Shown piece by piece: positions 47,638-55,468 of a stretch of 64,000 nucleotides of DNA. The stretch comes from JBBQAA01 sp038276395 (GTDB taxonomy: Bacteria > Actinomycetota > Thermoleophilia > Solirubrobacterales > Solirubrobacteraceae): positions 124,001 to 188,000 of the forward strand of contig JBBQAA010000074.1 in assembly GCA_038276395.1 (NCBI GenBank), read 5' to 3'. How positions within the stretch are numbered: the stretch's first letter is position 1; each line of letters opens with the position of its first letter. Below the pieces are notes generated by a model. The model was given only the letters and a program-made list of their open reading frames with translations. It ran no database searches and was not told where the DNA came from. The position numbers and the translations under genes are program-made.

Positions 47638-48857
47638 GCCGGCTCCACCGCCCGGCGGCGGCGCGCGCGCCGGCGGCGCTCCCGCCGGCGGCGGCGATCG
47701 GCCACGAGGGCGAAGGCGAGGAGCGCCACGACGCCGACGACGATAGCCGGGCCGCGGCCGTTGCGGAAGGCCCGCGAGAGCGCGGAGGGCGCCGGCACGG
47801 GACGGTCCGCGCGCAGCGGGATGCGCGCCACGAGGCGGCGGCCGGCGCGGACGAGCAGATGGCCGACGACGGCGCCACGGCGCCGCGGGCCCGTGAGCCG
47901 CGCGGGGACCTGGCGCACGCGGACGACGAGGGTCCCGCGCCGGATGAGCGTGCGGATCTCGCGGCCGGCCACGAGCGGGATGCGGGCCGCGCTCACCCCC
48001 GCGACCCGCGCCGTGCCGAAGCGCTCGCCGCGGCGCACGGCGGTCAGGAGGCGGTAGCGGGCGAAGCCGTAGGAGAGGAGCGCGACGCTGGCGGCGTCGC
48101 GCGCGCCCTCGCTCGGGGTGCCGAGGACGGCGGAGTAGAGGACCATCCCGCGCTGCTCCCCCTCCCCGACGAGCACGTAGCCCGCGCCGCCGGTGTGGCC
48201 CGTCTTGACGCCGTCGACCCAGCGCAGGCGGCGCACGAGGTCGTTGCGGTTGAGCACGACGCGCCGGTAGGCCCCCGAGCGGAGCACGGCGCGGCCCTTG
48301 GCCATGACGCCGCGCGCGAAGGGCTCGGTGCGGCGGAGCACCCGGGCGAGGCGCACGAGGTCGTGCGCGCTCGAGTGGTTCCCGGGGGTGTCGAGGCCGA
48401 CGGGCGTGGTGTAGTGGGTGTGGCGCAGGCCGAGCGCTCGCGCCCGGCGGTTCATCAGGCCGACGAACCGGGGCAGCGAGCCGCCGGTGCGGATGGCCAG
48501 CGTGTAGGCGGCGTCGTTGGCGCTCGGGAGGAGCGCAGCGGTGACGAGATCGGCGACGGTCATCCGCTCCCCGGTCCGCAGGTCGATCGAGGACTCCGCG
48601 GCCGCGCGCGCGTAGGGCGGCACGCGCAGCACCCGGCGCAGGGGATCGTGCTCGAGCGCGAGCAGGACCGTCATCAGCTTCGTCGTCGAGGCGATGAGCC
48701 GGGGCTGTTCGGCGTTCCGCGCGTAGAGGACGCGCCCGGTGCTCGCCTCCATGAGCATCGCGGCGGGGGCCGAGAGGCGGAGTGGGGCCGCGCGCGCGAC
48801 CGGGGCGGCGGCGAGAGTCAGCGCCAGGACGAGGAGGAGGGACCGCCCGCGGCTCAC
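47634..48857 (-). CDS. D-alanyl-D-alanine carboxypeptidase (penicillin-binding protein)
   Basis: A 407-residue PBP5-type enzyme that trims the terminal D-Ala from peptidoglycan stem peptides. After a signal peptide (ending AAPVARAAP), the active-site motifs are STTKLM (SxxK), PSANDA (SxN) and VKTGHTGGAG (KTG). A beta-rich C-terminal domain and a final helix (GRGPAIVVGVVALLAFALVA) with a basic tail anchor it in the membrane. The GTG start follows the LysM-gene stop with no gap. Confidence 0.94.
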   Translation of the reverse strand: MSRGRSLLLVLALTLAAAPVARAAPLRLSAPAAMLMEASTGRVLYARNAEQPRLIASTTKLMTVLLALEHDPLRRVLRVPPYARAAAESSIDLRTGERMTVADLVTAALLPSANDAAYTLAIRTGGSLPRFVGLMNRRARALGLRHTHYTTPVGLDTPGNHSSAHDLVRLARVLRRTEPFARGVMAKGRAVLRSGAYRRVVLNRNDLVRRLRWVDGVKTGHTGGAGYVLVGEGEQRGMVLYSAVLGTPSEGARDAASVALLSYGFARYRLLTAVRRGERFGTARVAGVSAARIPLVAGREIRTLIRRGTLVVRVRQVPARLTGPRRRGAVVGHLLVRAGRRLVARIPLRADRPVPAPSALSRAFRNGRGPAIVVGVVALLAFALVADRRRRRERRRRARRRRAVEPA

Positions 48858-49196
48858 TTATCTCAGCTTGATCCGCTGGCCCGTCTGCAGCGAGGTCGGG
48901 TTGAGGTTCGGGTTCAGCTCCTGGAGCGCCGCCACGGACACCTTGGTCCGCAGGGCGATCTTCGAGAGCGTGTCCCCCGAGCGCACGACGTAGAACTTCG
49001 GCCCGCGCCCACGCGGCGCCGTCCTCCCCGCGGCCGTCCGGCCCGGGCCGGGAGGCCGGGCCTTCGTGCTCCGGGTCGTCGCGGTCGAGGAGGATCCCGT
49101 CGAGCTGGCCGCGCCCTGGAGGATGAGATAGACGGCGAGCCCGGCGGCGAGAAGCGCACCCACGGCAAGGGCACGCGGAAGGGCCCGGCGCATCAT
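48858..49196 (-). CDS. LysM-domain membrane-anchored protein
   Basis: A 112-residue protein: one N-terminal helix (about 8-27), a Ser/Thr/Pro/Gly-rich linker crossing the wall, then a single C-terminal LysM domain (FYVVRSGDTLSKIALRTKVS, then NPNLNPTSLQTGQRIKL) that binds peptidoglycan. No catalytic domain. TATGAT nine bases before ATG 49196 marks the promoter of the LysM-dacA-pfkB operon. Confidence 0.9.
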   Translation of the reverse strand: MMRRALPRALAVGALLAAGLAVYLILQGAASSTGSSSTATTRSTKARPPGPGRTAAGRTAPRGRGPKFYVVRSGDTLSKIALRTKVSVAALQELNPNLNPTSLQTGQRIKLR

Positions 49197-49205
49197 CGCG
49201 GGTCG

Positions 49206-49211
49206 ATCATA
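49206..49211 (-). promoter_or_regulatory. -10 promoter box of the LysM-dacA-pfkB operon
   Basis: TATGAT on the reverse strand, nine bases before ATG 49196. Confidence 0.6.
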
Positions 49212-50031
49212 CGAGGCTCCAGGCCGCCGAGCGCAGGCGCTCGGCCTCCGCCCGGGCGGCCCGGGCGGGCTCGCCGCCCTCCGTTTCGTGCGCCCGCGCG
49301 ATCGCGCGCGAGGCGGAGATGAGCCCGCCGGCGCGACCGGGCGCCCCGGCCGCGCCGAGCGCCTCGACGCGACCGCCCTGCGCGCCGATCCCGGGCAGGA
49401 GAAAGGGCGCCCGGGGCATCAGCGCGCGCAGCCGCGCCAAGTGCTCCGGAGCCGTGGCGCCGACGACCGCGCCCACGTCGGCCAGGCCGCCCGGCGGACC
49501 CTGCCCGAGCGCACCGACCATCGCCGCGAGGCGCTCGGCGACCGTGCCTCCGCCGGCGAGGGCGAGATCCTGGACGTCGGCCGCCCCCGGGTTCGAGGTC
49601 CGCACGAGGACGAACAGGCCGCCGCCCGCCGGGCGCGCCCGCTCGAGGATCGGGGCGAGGGTCTCGGCGCCGAGGAGCGGCGAGACCGTCAGGGCGTCGG
49701 CGCCGAGACCGGATGAGCGGCCCCACAGGCCAGCCGGCGCACCGCCGAAGAACGCCTCTCCGTAGGCGGCGGCGGAGACGTCGATGTCCCCCCGCTTGCC
49801 GTCGGCGAGCACGAGCAGGCCCGCCGCACGGGCGTGGGCGACGACCGCCTCGAGCGCGGCCCAGCCCGCGCTCCCCAGGCGCTCGAAGCAGGCGAGCTGC
49901 GGCTTTGCCGCGACGCACGCCGGCCCCGCGGCGTCGATGAGGGCGAGGCAGTGCGCGCGCACCGCCGCGGCGGCGCTCGCCCCTGTGACCCCCGGCCACA
50001 GGCGGCCTGGATCGGGGTCGAGCCCGAGCAC
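49207..50031 (-). CDS. pyrF: orotidine 5'-phosphate decarboxylase
   Basis: Last step of UMP synthesis. The catalytic segment LADGKRGDIDVSAAAY contains the Lys and Asp residues of the type 2 (long) OMP decarboxylase, and LVRTSNPGAADVQD and FLLPGIGAQGG are also family motifs. The listed start is GTG 50031, but homologous enzymes begin about 30 residues earlier. The frame stays open to 50118 with the fitting sequence FGGRLARAVAERESQL. The only start-like codon there is CTG 50118, which overlaps the HU stop as CTGA. The true start is probably upstream of 50031. Confidence 0.88.
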   Translation of the reverse strand: MLGLDPDPGRLWPGVTGASAAAAVRAHCLALIDAAGPACVAAKPQLACFERLGSAGWAALEAVVAHARAAGLLVLADGKRGDIDVSAAAYGEAFFGGAPAGLWGRSSGLGADALTVSPLLGAETLAPILERARPAGGGLFVLVRTSNPGAADVQDLALAGGGTVAERLAAMVGALGQGPPGGLADVGAVVGATAPEHLARLRALMPRAPFLLPGIGAQGGRVEALGAAGAPGRAGGLISASRAIARAHETEGGEPARAARAEAERLRSAAWSLV

Positions 50032-50114
50032 GAGTTGGGACTCGCGCTCGGCGACCGCCCGCGCGAGGCGGCCACCGAAGCCGAGGACGCCCGGCTCGCG
50101 CCGGGCCTCGGTGC

Positions 50115-50390
50115 TCAGTTCTTGATCGACTTCTTCAGCCCGGAGCCCGCCGAGAAGCGCGGGACGCGCGAGGCGGCGATCTGGATCTTCTCGCCCGTCG
50201 ACGGGTTGCGGCCCTCGCGGGCGCCGCGCTCGGCCACGGAGAACTTGCCGAAGCCGGAGAACGTGACGTCGCTCCCGCGCTTCAGCGTCTCGGTGATCGT
50301 TTCGAGCACGGCGTCGACGGCGTCGCCCGCCTCCTTCTTGTTCAGGTTGGCGCGATCGGCCACCTGGTCTACGAACTCGGACTTGGTCAC
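50115..50390 (-). CDS. HU-family DNA-binding protein
   Basis: A 91-residue histone-like protein: VTKSEFVDQVADRANLNKKE, VTFSGFGKFSVAERGAREGR and NPSTGEKIQIAASRVPRF match HU, including the DNA-contacting arm. The C-terminus ends GLKKSIKN without the long lysine-rich tail of many actinobacterial HU proteins. GTG 50390 has a perfect AAGGAGGAG Shine-Dalgarno sequence upstream and a TAGCGT box further back (50427-50422), giving a true leader, in contrast to many neighbours. Confidence 0.95.
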   Translation of the reverse strand: MTKSEFVDQVADRANLNKKEAGDAVDAVLETITETLKRGSDVTFSGFGKFSVAERGAREGRNPSTGEKIQIAASRVPRFSAGSGLKKSIKN

Positions 50391-50421
50391 GTCTCCTCCT
50401 TCGATGAGTCGGGAGGTCCCG

Positions 50422-50427
50422 ACGCTA
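50422..50427 (-). promoter_or_regulatory. -10 promoter box of the HU gene
   Basis: TAGCGT on the reverse strand, about 31 bases before GTG 50390. Confidence 0.45.
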
Positions 50428-50585
50428 ACAAGGCGCGCGGACGCGCGGGGGAGCCCCGGTACCGCCGATCTCCGCAATTTGCGGGAACTTACCGCCGTCG
50501 ATGCCCGGTTTGCCGCAACGCACGGGCAAGCGGTGCATCGTAAACGAGCCGCTCGGGAAGGTCCCGTCCGCCCGCGGCCGCGAGA

Positions 50586-50747
50586 ATGAGCGGCATGACG
50601 CTCTACCGCGCCGCCTGGCTCGCCGCCGTCCTCATCAGCGCGCTCGTCGCGGCGATCCTCTTCCTGTCGAACTACGTCGGCTACGGCGTGGTGGCGATCG
50701 CCGTCGGGCTCGCGGCCGCTCTGAACCTCACGGGCGGGGACGGCTAG
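50586..50747 (+). CDS. 53-residue membrane protein
   Basis: ATG 50586 opens a short frame with two hydrophobic segments (WLAAVLISALVAAILFL and YGVVAIAVGLAAALNL) and a TGGDG end. Composition and third-position GC fit a real gene. It overlaps the end of the convergent CDF gene by 20 bases. Just upstream (50471-50483) is a small palindrome CCGCAATTTGCGG that might be its control site. No family recognised. Confidence 0.5.
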   Translation: MSGMTLYRAAWLAAVLISALVAAILFLSNYVGYGVVAIAVGLAAALNLTGGDG

Positions 50748-51645
50748 AGCGCTCGGTGGGGAGCTCGGTGCCGGGGTGCACGCGATCCTCGGGCTCGAGA
50801 TGGATGAGGACGTCGGCGCCGCCGAGCCGCCCGGCGATCGCGGTCTCGAGCTCGGGGGCCAGGGCGTGGGCGTCCTCGAGCGTCGTGCCCGCGCGGAACT
50901 GGAGGTGGAGGTCGACGTAGCGCCGGGCGCCGGCGCGGCGGGTGCGGAGCGCGTGGTAGCCCGCCACCCCCCGGAGCCCGAAGCCGAGCAGCTCGCCCCG
51001 GATCGCCGCGAGCTCGGGCTCGGGCAGCGCCTCGTCGACGAGCACGCGGGAGGAGCGCATGAGCAGCCGGACGCCGGCCACGACGATGGCCACCGCGACG
51101 AGGAGCGCCACCGCCGGATCGAGCCACTCCCGGCCCGTGAGCTGCACCGCCACGAGCCCGACGAGCACACCGCACGAGGTCCAGGCGTCGGTGCGCAGGT
51201 GCGCGGCGTCGCCCGCGAGCGCCTCGGACTCCGTCGCTCGCGCGACGCGCCCGAGGTGGGCGGAGATGGCGAAGTTGGCCACCGCGGAGACGGCGAGCAC
51301 GGCGATCCCGATCCCCAGGCGCTCGACCGAGCCGCCCACCACGAGCCGGCGGATCGCCTCGTAGACGATGACCGCGGAGCCGACGAGGATGAGCATCGCC
51401 TCGATCGCCGCCGAGAGGCTCTCGATCTTCGCGTGGCCGTAGCGGTGGTCCTCGTCGGCGGGCAGGTCGGCCCGGCGGACGGAGAAGAAGGCGACGAGCG
51501 AGGCGAGCAGGTCGATCGCCGAGTGGACGGCCTCGGTCAGGATCGCCACCGAGCCCGTGAGCGCGCCGGCCACGACCTTCAGCAGGATGAGCGTGGCGTT
51601 GGAGGCGACCGAGAGCCGCGCCGCGCTCGCCTTGACCGGGTTCAC
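50728..51645 (-). CDS. cation diffusion facilitator (CDF) metal efflux protein
   Basis: A 305-residue divalent-metal/proton antiporter with six helices. Metal-site residues lie in TEAVHSAIDLLAS (helix 2 HxxxD) and HLRTDAWTSCG (helix 5 HxxxD). The HxxxD pattern at both sites is the form usual for zinc- or iron/manganese-type members. A C-terminal cytoplasmic domain (about 215-290) is present. The GTG at 51645 overlaps the rdgB stop (GTGA), so it is the last gene of murI-rph-rdgB-CDF. Confidence 0.92.
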   Translation of the reverse strand: MNPVKASAARLSVASNATLILLKVVAGALTGSVAILTEAVHSAIDLLASLVAFFSVRRADLPADEDHRYGHAKIESLSAAIEAMLILVGSAVIVYEAIRRLVVGGSVERLGIGIAVLAVSAVANFAISAHLGRVARATESEALAGDAAHLRTDAWTSCGVLVGLVAVQLTGREWLDPAVALLVAVAIVVAGVRLLMRSSRVLVDEALPEPELAAIRGELLGFGLRGVAGYHALRTRRAGARRYVDLHLQFRAGTTLEDAHALAPELETAIAGRLGGADVLIHLEPEDRVHPGTELPTERSSRPRP

Positions 51646-52220
51646 GCCGCGCCCCCGAGGAGCGCGGCGGCGAGGCTCCGCGCGGCGCGGCCGCGATGGG
51701 AGATCGCGTCCTTCTCGGCGTCGGAGAGCTCGGCCATCGTCCGCCCGGTGGCGTCGTCGTCGGGGAGGAACGCCGGGTCGTAGCCAAAGCCGCCGGTGCC
51801 GCGGGGCGCGCCGGCGAGGATGCCGCGGCACTCGCCCTCCCAGCTGCGCTCCTCCCCCGTGACGGGGTCGACGTGGGCGATCACGCACACGTAGCGCAGC
51901 GCCGAGCCCGCGGGCGCCTCGGCGAGGAGCTTCGCGAGGTTCGCCTCGTCGCTCGCGCCCTCCCCCGCGAAGCGCGCCGAGCGGACGCCGGGGGCGCCGC
52001 CGAGCGCCGCCGCCTCGATTCCGGAGTCGTCGGCGAAGGCGGCCCGGCCCGTGGCCGCGGCGGCCGTGCGGGCCTTGGGCAGCGCGTTTGCGCGGAAGGT
52101 CTCCCCGGTCTCGGGCGGCAGCTCGACGGCCTCGGGCAGCGCCAGCAGCTCGAATCCGGGCAGCAGGCGCGCTAGCTCCCGGAGCTTGTGGGGGTTGCGG
52201 GTGGCGAGGACGAGCTGCAT
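51642..52220 (-). CDS. rdgB: non-canonical purine NTP pyrophosphatase (RdgB/HAM1)
   Basis: Removes ITP, dITP and XTP from the nucleotide pool. 192 residues with LVLATRNPHKLREL at the start, FADDSGIEAAALGGAPGV (Mg/substrate site), GGFGYDPAFLP and the end AEKDAISHRGRA, all diagnostic. It follows rph with a 37-base gap, the common rph-rdgB pairing. Confidence 0.96.
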   Translation of the reverse strand: MQLVLATRNPHKLRELARLLPGFELLALPEAVELPPETGETFRANALPKARTAAAATGRAAFADDSGIEAAALGGAPGVRSARFAGEGASDEANLAKLLAEAPAGSALRYVCVIAHVDPVTGEERSWEGECRGILAGAPRGTGGFGYDPAFLPDDDATGRTMAELSDAEKDAISHRGRAARSLAAALLGGAA

Positions 52221-52257
52221 GGCCGGCGGGCCGGCGGCGGCCGCCGGCGGGACGGAA

Positions 52258-52971
52258 TTATCCCGCGATGGCCGCGTCCTGCGTCGCGCGCAGCTCGCTC
52301 ACGCCCTTGGCCCCGAGCGCGAGCAGCGCGTCGAGGTTGGCGCGGGAGAGCGGCGTGCGCTCGGCGGTGGCCTGGACCTCGACGAGCTCCCCCTCCCCCG
52401 TCATGACGATGTTGGCGTCGACCTCGGCGGTCGAGTCCTCGGCGTAGTCGAGGTCGAGCAGCGGCGTGCCCGCGACGATCCCACAGGAGACCGCCGCGAC
52501 CTGGCCGGAGAGCGGGACCGCCGCCAGCCGGCCCTGCTCGACGAGCCCACGGCAGGCCAGCGCGAGCGCCACGTAGCCGCCGGTGATGGCCGCGCAGCGG
52601 GTGCCGCCGTCGGCGGTGAGGACGTCGCAGTCGATCCACACAGTCCGCTCCCCAAGCGCGGCGAAGTCGACGACGCCGCGCAGCGCGCGGCCGATCAGGC
52701 GCTGGATCTCCACGGTGCGGCCGTCGGGCCGGCCCTTGCTCACGTCCCGCTGCTTGCGCTGGCCCGTGGAGGCGGGGAGCATCCCGTACTCCGCCGTGAC
52801 CCAGCCCGTGCCCCGGCCCTTCATCCACCGCGGGACGGACTCCTCGACGCTCGCCGTGCAGATGACGCGGGTCTCCCCGGCGACCATGAGCGCCGAGCCG
52901 CTGGCCGAGGGGACGAAGCCGGTCTCGATCCGCAGCGGGCGCAGGGCGTCGGCGGGGCGCTCGCGGCTCAC
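52258..52971 (-). CDS. rph: ribonuclease PH
   Basis: Phosphorolytic 3'-5' exoribonuclease that trims tRNA precursors. 237 residues with SASGSALMVAGETRVICTAS, GWVTAEYGMLPAST, the phosphate-binding GRTVEIQRLIGRALRGVVD and TAEVDANIVMTGEG. The GTG at 52971 overlaps the murI stop (GTGA). The murI-rph order is standard in actinobacteria. Confidence 0.96.
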   Translation of the reverse strand: MSRERPADALRPLRIETGFVPSASGSALMVAGETRVICTASVEESVPRWMKGRGTGWVTAEYGMLPASTGQRKQRDVSKGRPDGRTVEIQRLIGRALRGVVDFAALGERTVWIDCDVLTADGGTRCAAITGGYVALALACRGLVEQGRLAAVPLSGQVAAVSCGIVAGTPLLDLDYAEDSTAEVDANIVMTGEGELVEVQATAERTPLSRANLDALLALGAKGVSELRATQDAAIAG

Positions 52972-53804
52972 GCGGCGACCCTCTCACCCGAGGCGAGATC
53001 GACGTGGGCGACGTCGAGGAGCGGCATCTGGAGAAAGCGCGTGCCCAGCTCGCGGAAGGAGGCGACGTCGGCCGTGCACTCGAAGCGGTAGGCGCCCTCG
53101 CCGGCGGCGCCCGAGAGCAGCGCGCGCCGGGCCAGCGTGTGCTCGACGCGGCGGGCGACGGCGTCGCCGGCGGAGACGAGCGTCACCTCGCGCCCGAGCA
53201 TCCGCCGGAGCATCGGGGCGACGAGCGGGTAGTGGGTGCAGCCGAGCACGACGGTGTCGACCGCCGCCTCCCGCAGCGGCTCGACGTACTCGCGTACGGT
53301 CTCGACGACGCGCTGATCGAAGGGGAAGCCGCTCTGGATGATCGGCGCGAGGTCGGGACAGGCCACGGGCAGGAGCGTGACGTGCGGGTCGGCCGCCCGC
53401 ACCGCGCGCTCATACGCGCCGCTGGCCACCGTGGCGGGCGTGGCCAGGAGTCCGATCCGCCCCGTGCGAGTCGCCTCCACGGCGAGCTGGGCCTCGGGTG
53501 CGACGACGCCGACGACATCGACGCCGCGACGCTCCCCCAGGTCCTCGAGCGCGGGCAGCGCGGCGGAGGTGGCCGAGTTGCAGGCCACGACGAGGAGCTT
53601 CGCGCCCGCGTCGAGCAGCCGCTCGGCGATCTCGAGCGCGAAGCCCCGCAGCTCCTCGGGGGTGCGCGTGCCGTAGGGGAAGCGCGCCGTGTCCCCCAGG
53701 TAGAGGAAGTCCTCGGCCGGGAGCTGGACGAGCAGCTCGTGGAGCACGGTGAGCCCGCCGACGCCGGAGTCGAAGACGCCGATGGGATCCAGGCGGGCGG
53801 GCAC
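52968..53804 (-). CDS. murI: glutamate racemase
   Basis: Makes D-glutamate for peptidoglycan. 278 residues: IGVFDSGVGGLTVL, GDTARFPYG, the first catalytic cysteine in VVACNSATS and the second in VLGCTHYPLV. The GTG at 53804 is chosen because the conserved protein begins within a few residues; the much longer open frame is antisense noise. First gene of murI-rph-rdgB-CDF. Confidence 0.95.
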   Translation of the reverse strand: MPARLDPIGVFDSGVGGLTVLHELLVQLPAEDFLYLGDTARFPYGTRTPEELRGFALEIAERLLDAGAKLLVVACNSATSAALPALEDLGERRGVDVVGVVAPEAQLAVEATRTGRIGLLATPATVASGAYERAVRAADPHVTLLPVACPDLAPIIQSGFPFDQRVVETVREYVEPLREAAVDTVVLGCTHYPLVAPMLRRMLGREVTLVSAGDAVARRVEHTLARRALLSGAAGEGAYRFECTADVASFRELGTRFLQMPLLDVAHVDLASGERVAA

Positions 53805-53833
53805 ACCGTGATGGTGCCAAACGGCACGGGCGG

Positions 53834-54067
53834 CTACTTGCCGCCCACGCTCTCCATGGCCTTGCGGATCTGCCTGACGATCGTCTCGGCGATGTGGGTG
53901 GCGCCGAACTTCTGGGATCGCGTGGCGAGGACGACGCCGGCGAGGACGACGGAGACGAGCATGATGAGGGCGACGTACTCGACGGTGCCCTGCCCGGACT
54001 CGCGCCTGAGCGCGGCGGGAGCGTTGAGCAGGGTGGCGTGGATGCGGCCGAAGAGGCGGTAGGGCAC
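53834..54067 (-). CDS. Flp/TadE-like small pilin
   Basis: A 77-residue protein with the type IVb prepilin signature: RRESGQGTVEYVALIML, where cleavage would follow a Gly and Glu stands at position +5 of the helix, then a hydrophobic helix and a short charged tail (RQIRKAMESVGGK). The GTG at 54067 has AAGGAG upstream. No tad secretion genes are in the window, so it is an orphan here. Confidence 0.75.
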   Translation of the reverse strand: MPYRLFGRIHATLLNAPAALRRESGQGTVEYVALIMLVSVVLAGVVLATRSQKFGATHIAETIVRQIRKAMESVGGK

Positions 54068-54176
54068 GGGGGGACTCCTTCTGGGGAGGGGTTGACGGTG
54101 CGCCGCCGATGCTCCGCCGTCCCGTGTCGCGGATCCAGACGCAAGGGTGAGAAGAGTGCGACATCCTCGTACCGGA

Positions 54177-55118
54177 ATGCGCGCGCTCATCGTCACGAAC
54201 ATGTACCCGACCCGCGAGCGCCCGGAGCTCGGGAGCTTCGTGCGCGACCAGGTCGACGCCCTGCGCGGGCTCGGCGCCGAGATCGAGGTCTTCGCCTTTC
54301 CCCCCGGCGGGCCCGGCGCCTACCTGCGCGCGACCCGGGCGGCCCGCGCCCGCCACGGCGGGGGGCGGTGGGATGTGGTGCACGCCCACTTCGGCCTCTC
54401 GGCGCTGCCCGCGCTCGCCGTGCGCGGCGCGCCGCACGGGGTGACGCTGCACGGCACGGACCTCCGCCATCCCCGCTCGGGCCGGATCACGCGGGCGCTG
54501 CTGCACGGGATCGACCTGCCCGCGGCGGTCTCGCCCGAGCTCGCGGCCGAGGTGCCGCGGCGCGCCGTGCGCGGGCGGGAGGTCGCCGTCCTGCCCTGCG
54601 GCGTGGCCACCGGACGCTTCCGGCCGCTCTCCCGCGCGGAGGCCCGCCGGGAGCTCGGGCTCGACCCGGACACGCCGTTCGTCCTCCTGCCCGCCGACCC
54701 CGCCCGGCCCGTCAAGCGCGCCGACCGCGCCCGCGCGCTGGCCGCCGCCGCGGGCGTGCCGCTGCGCACGCTCGGCGGCGTCGCGCCGGCCGCGGTCCCG
54801 CTGTGGGTCAACGCCGCCGCTGCGGTGCTCGTCCCCTCCGAGAGCGAGGGCTTCGGGCTCGCGCTGCTCGAGGCGCTGGCCTGCGACGTGCCCGTGCTGG
54901 CCACGCCCGTCGGCGTCGCGCCCGCCGCGCTCGCCGAGCTGCCGGGGGCGCTGTGCGCGCCGTGGGATCTCCCGACCTGGCTCGCCGCCCTGCGCCCGCA
55001 CCTCGCGGTGCACGACCCTCGCGTGGAGGGCCGGGAGCGCGCCGAGCGCTGGTCGGCCGAGCGCATGGCGGCGAGGGTGCTCGAGGCGTGGGAAGCGCTC
55101 CTATCCTCCAGAAGCTGA
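54177..55118 (+). CDS. family 4-type glycosyltransferase
   Basis: A 313-residue GT-B enzyme. The N-terminal domain starts MRALIVTNMYPTRERPELGS and has DVVHAHFGLSALPAL and GVTLHGTDLRHPRSG. The C-terminal domain has AAAVLVPSESEGFGLALLEALAC, the EX7E donor-binding motif. It is short for GT4, with a compact C-terminal domain. ATG 54177 is preferred to the GTG-frame start at 54147. Sugar and acceptor unknown. The next gene begins inside its 3' end. Confidence 0.87.
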   Translation: MRALIVTNMYPTRERPELGSFVRDQVDALRGLGAEIEVFAFPPGGPGAYLRATRAARARHGGGRWDVVHAHFGLSALPALAVRGAPHGVTLHGTDLRHPRSGRITRALLHGIDLPAAVSPELAAEVPRRAVRGREVAVLPCGVATGRFRPLSRAEARRELGLDPDTPFVLLPADPARPVKRADRARALAAAAGVPLRTLGGVAPAAVPLWVNAAAAVLVPSESEGFGLALLEALACDVPVLATPVGVAPAALAELPGALCAPWDLPTWLAALRPHLAVHDPRVEGRERAERWSAERMAARVLEAWEALLSSRS

Positions 55119-55468
55119 GCGCCATCGCCGAGCGTCCGGGCCTCCGGGAGCGAAGCCGGCTTCGCTCCCGCGCGCGCCACCTGCGGGCGCTGCGGGAGGT
55201 CCAGCTCCGGGACCTCGGCGGGATCGTCCTCGAGCTCGCCCGCGCGGGCCGCGAGCGCGCCGACCTCGTAGCCGAGAAGGTCGCCGTGCTCGCGCGCACC
55301 GACGAGGAGCTGCGCGGCCTCGCCGCCGTGCTCGGGGACCTCTCCGCGGAGGCCGAGCTGCGGGCGCCCGGGAGCGGCGGTAGCTGTCCGCGCTGCCACG
55401 CGGTGCACGGCAGCGCCGACCGCTTCTGCGCGGCGTGCGGCACGGAGCTCGGAGGGCCCGCGGCGTGA
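55088..55468 (+). CDS. zinc-ribbon protein with helical N-terminus
   Basis: A 126-residue protein: an Arg/Leu/Glu-rich amphipathic helical part (RHLRALREVQLRDLGGIVLE, then LRGLAAVLGDLSAEAEL) and a C-terminal four-cysteine zinc ribbon (CPRCHAVHG, then FCAACGTELGG). The start is uncertain: GTG 55088 overlaps the glycosyltransferase, while TATCCT (55102-55107) followed seven bases later by CTG 55115 would fit the leaderless pattern. The stop overlaps the next GTG (GTGA). Confidence 0.7.
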   Translation: MGSAPILQKLSAIAERPGLRERSRLRSRARHLRALREVQLRDLGGIVLELARAGRERADLVAEKVAVLARTDEELRGLAAVLGDLSAEAELRAPGSGGSCPRCHAVHGSADRFCAACGTELGGPAA

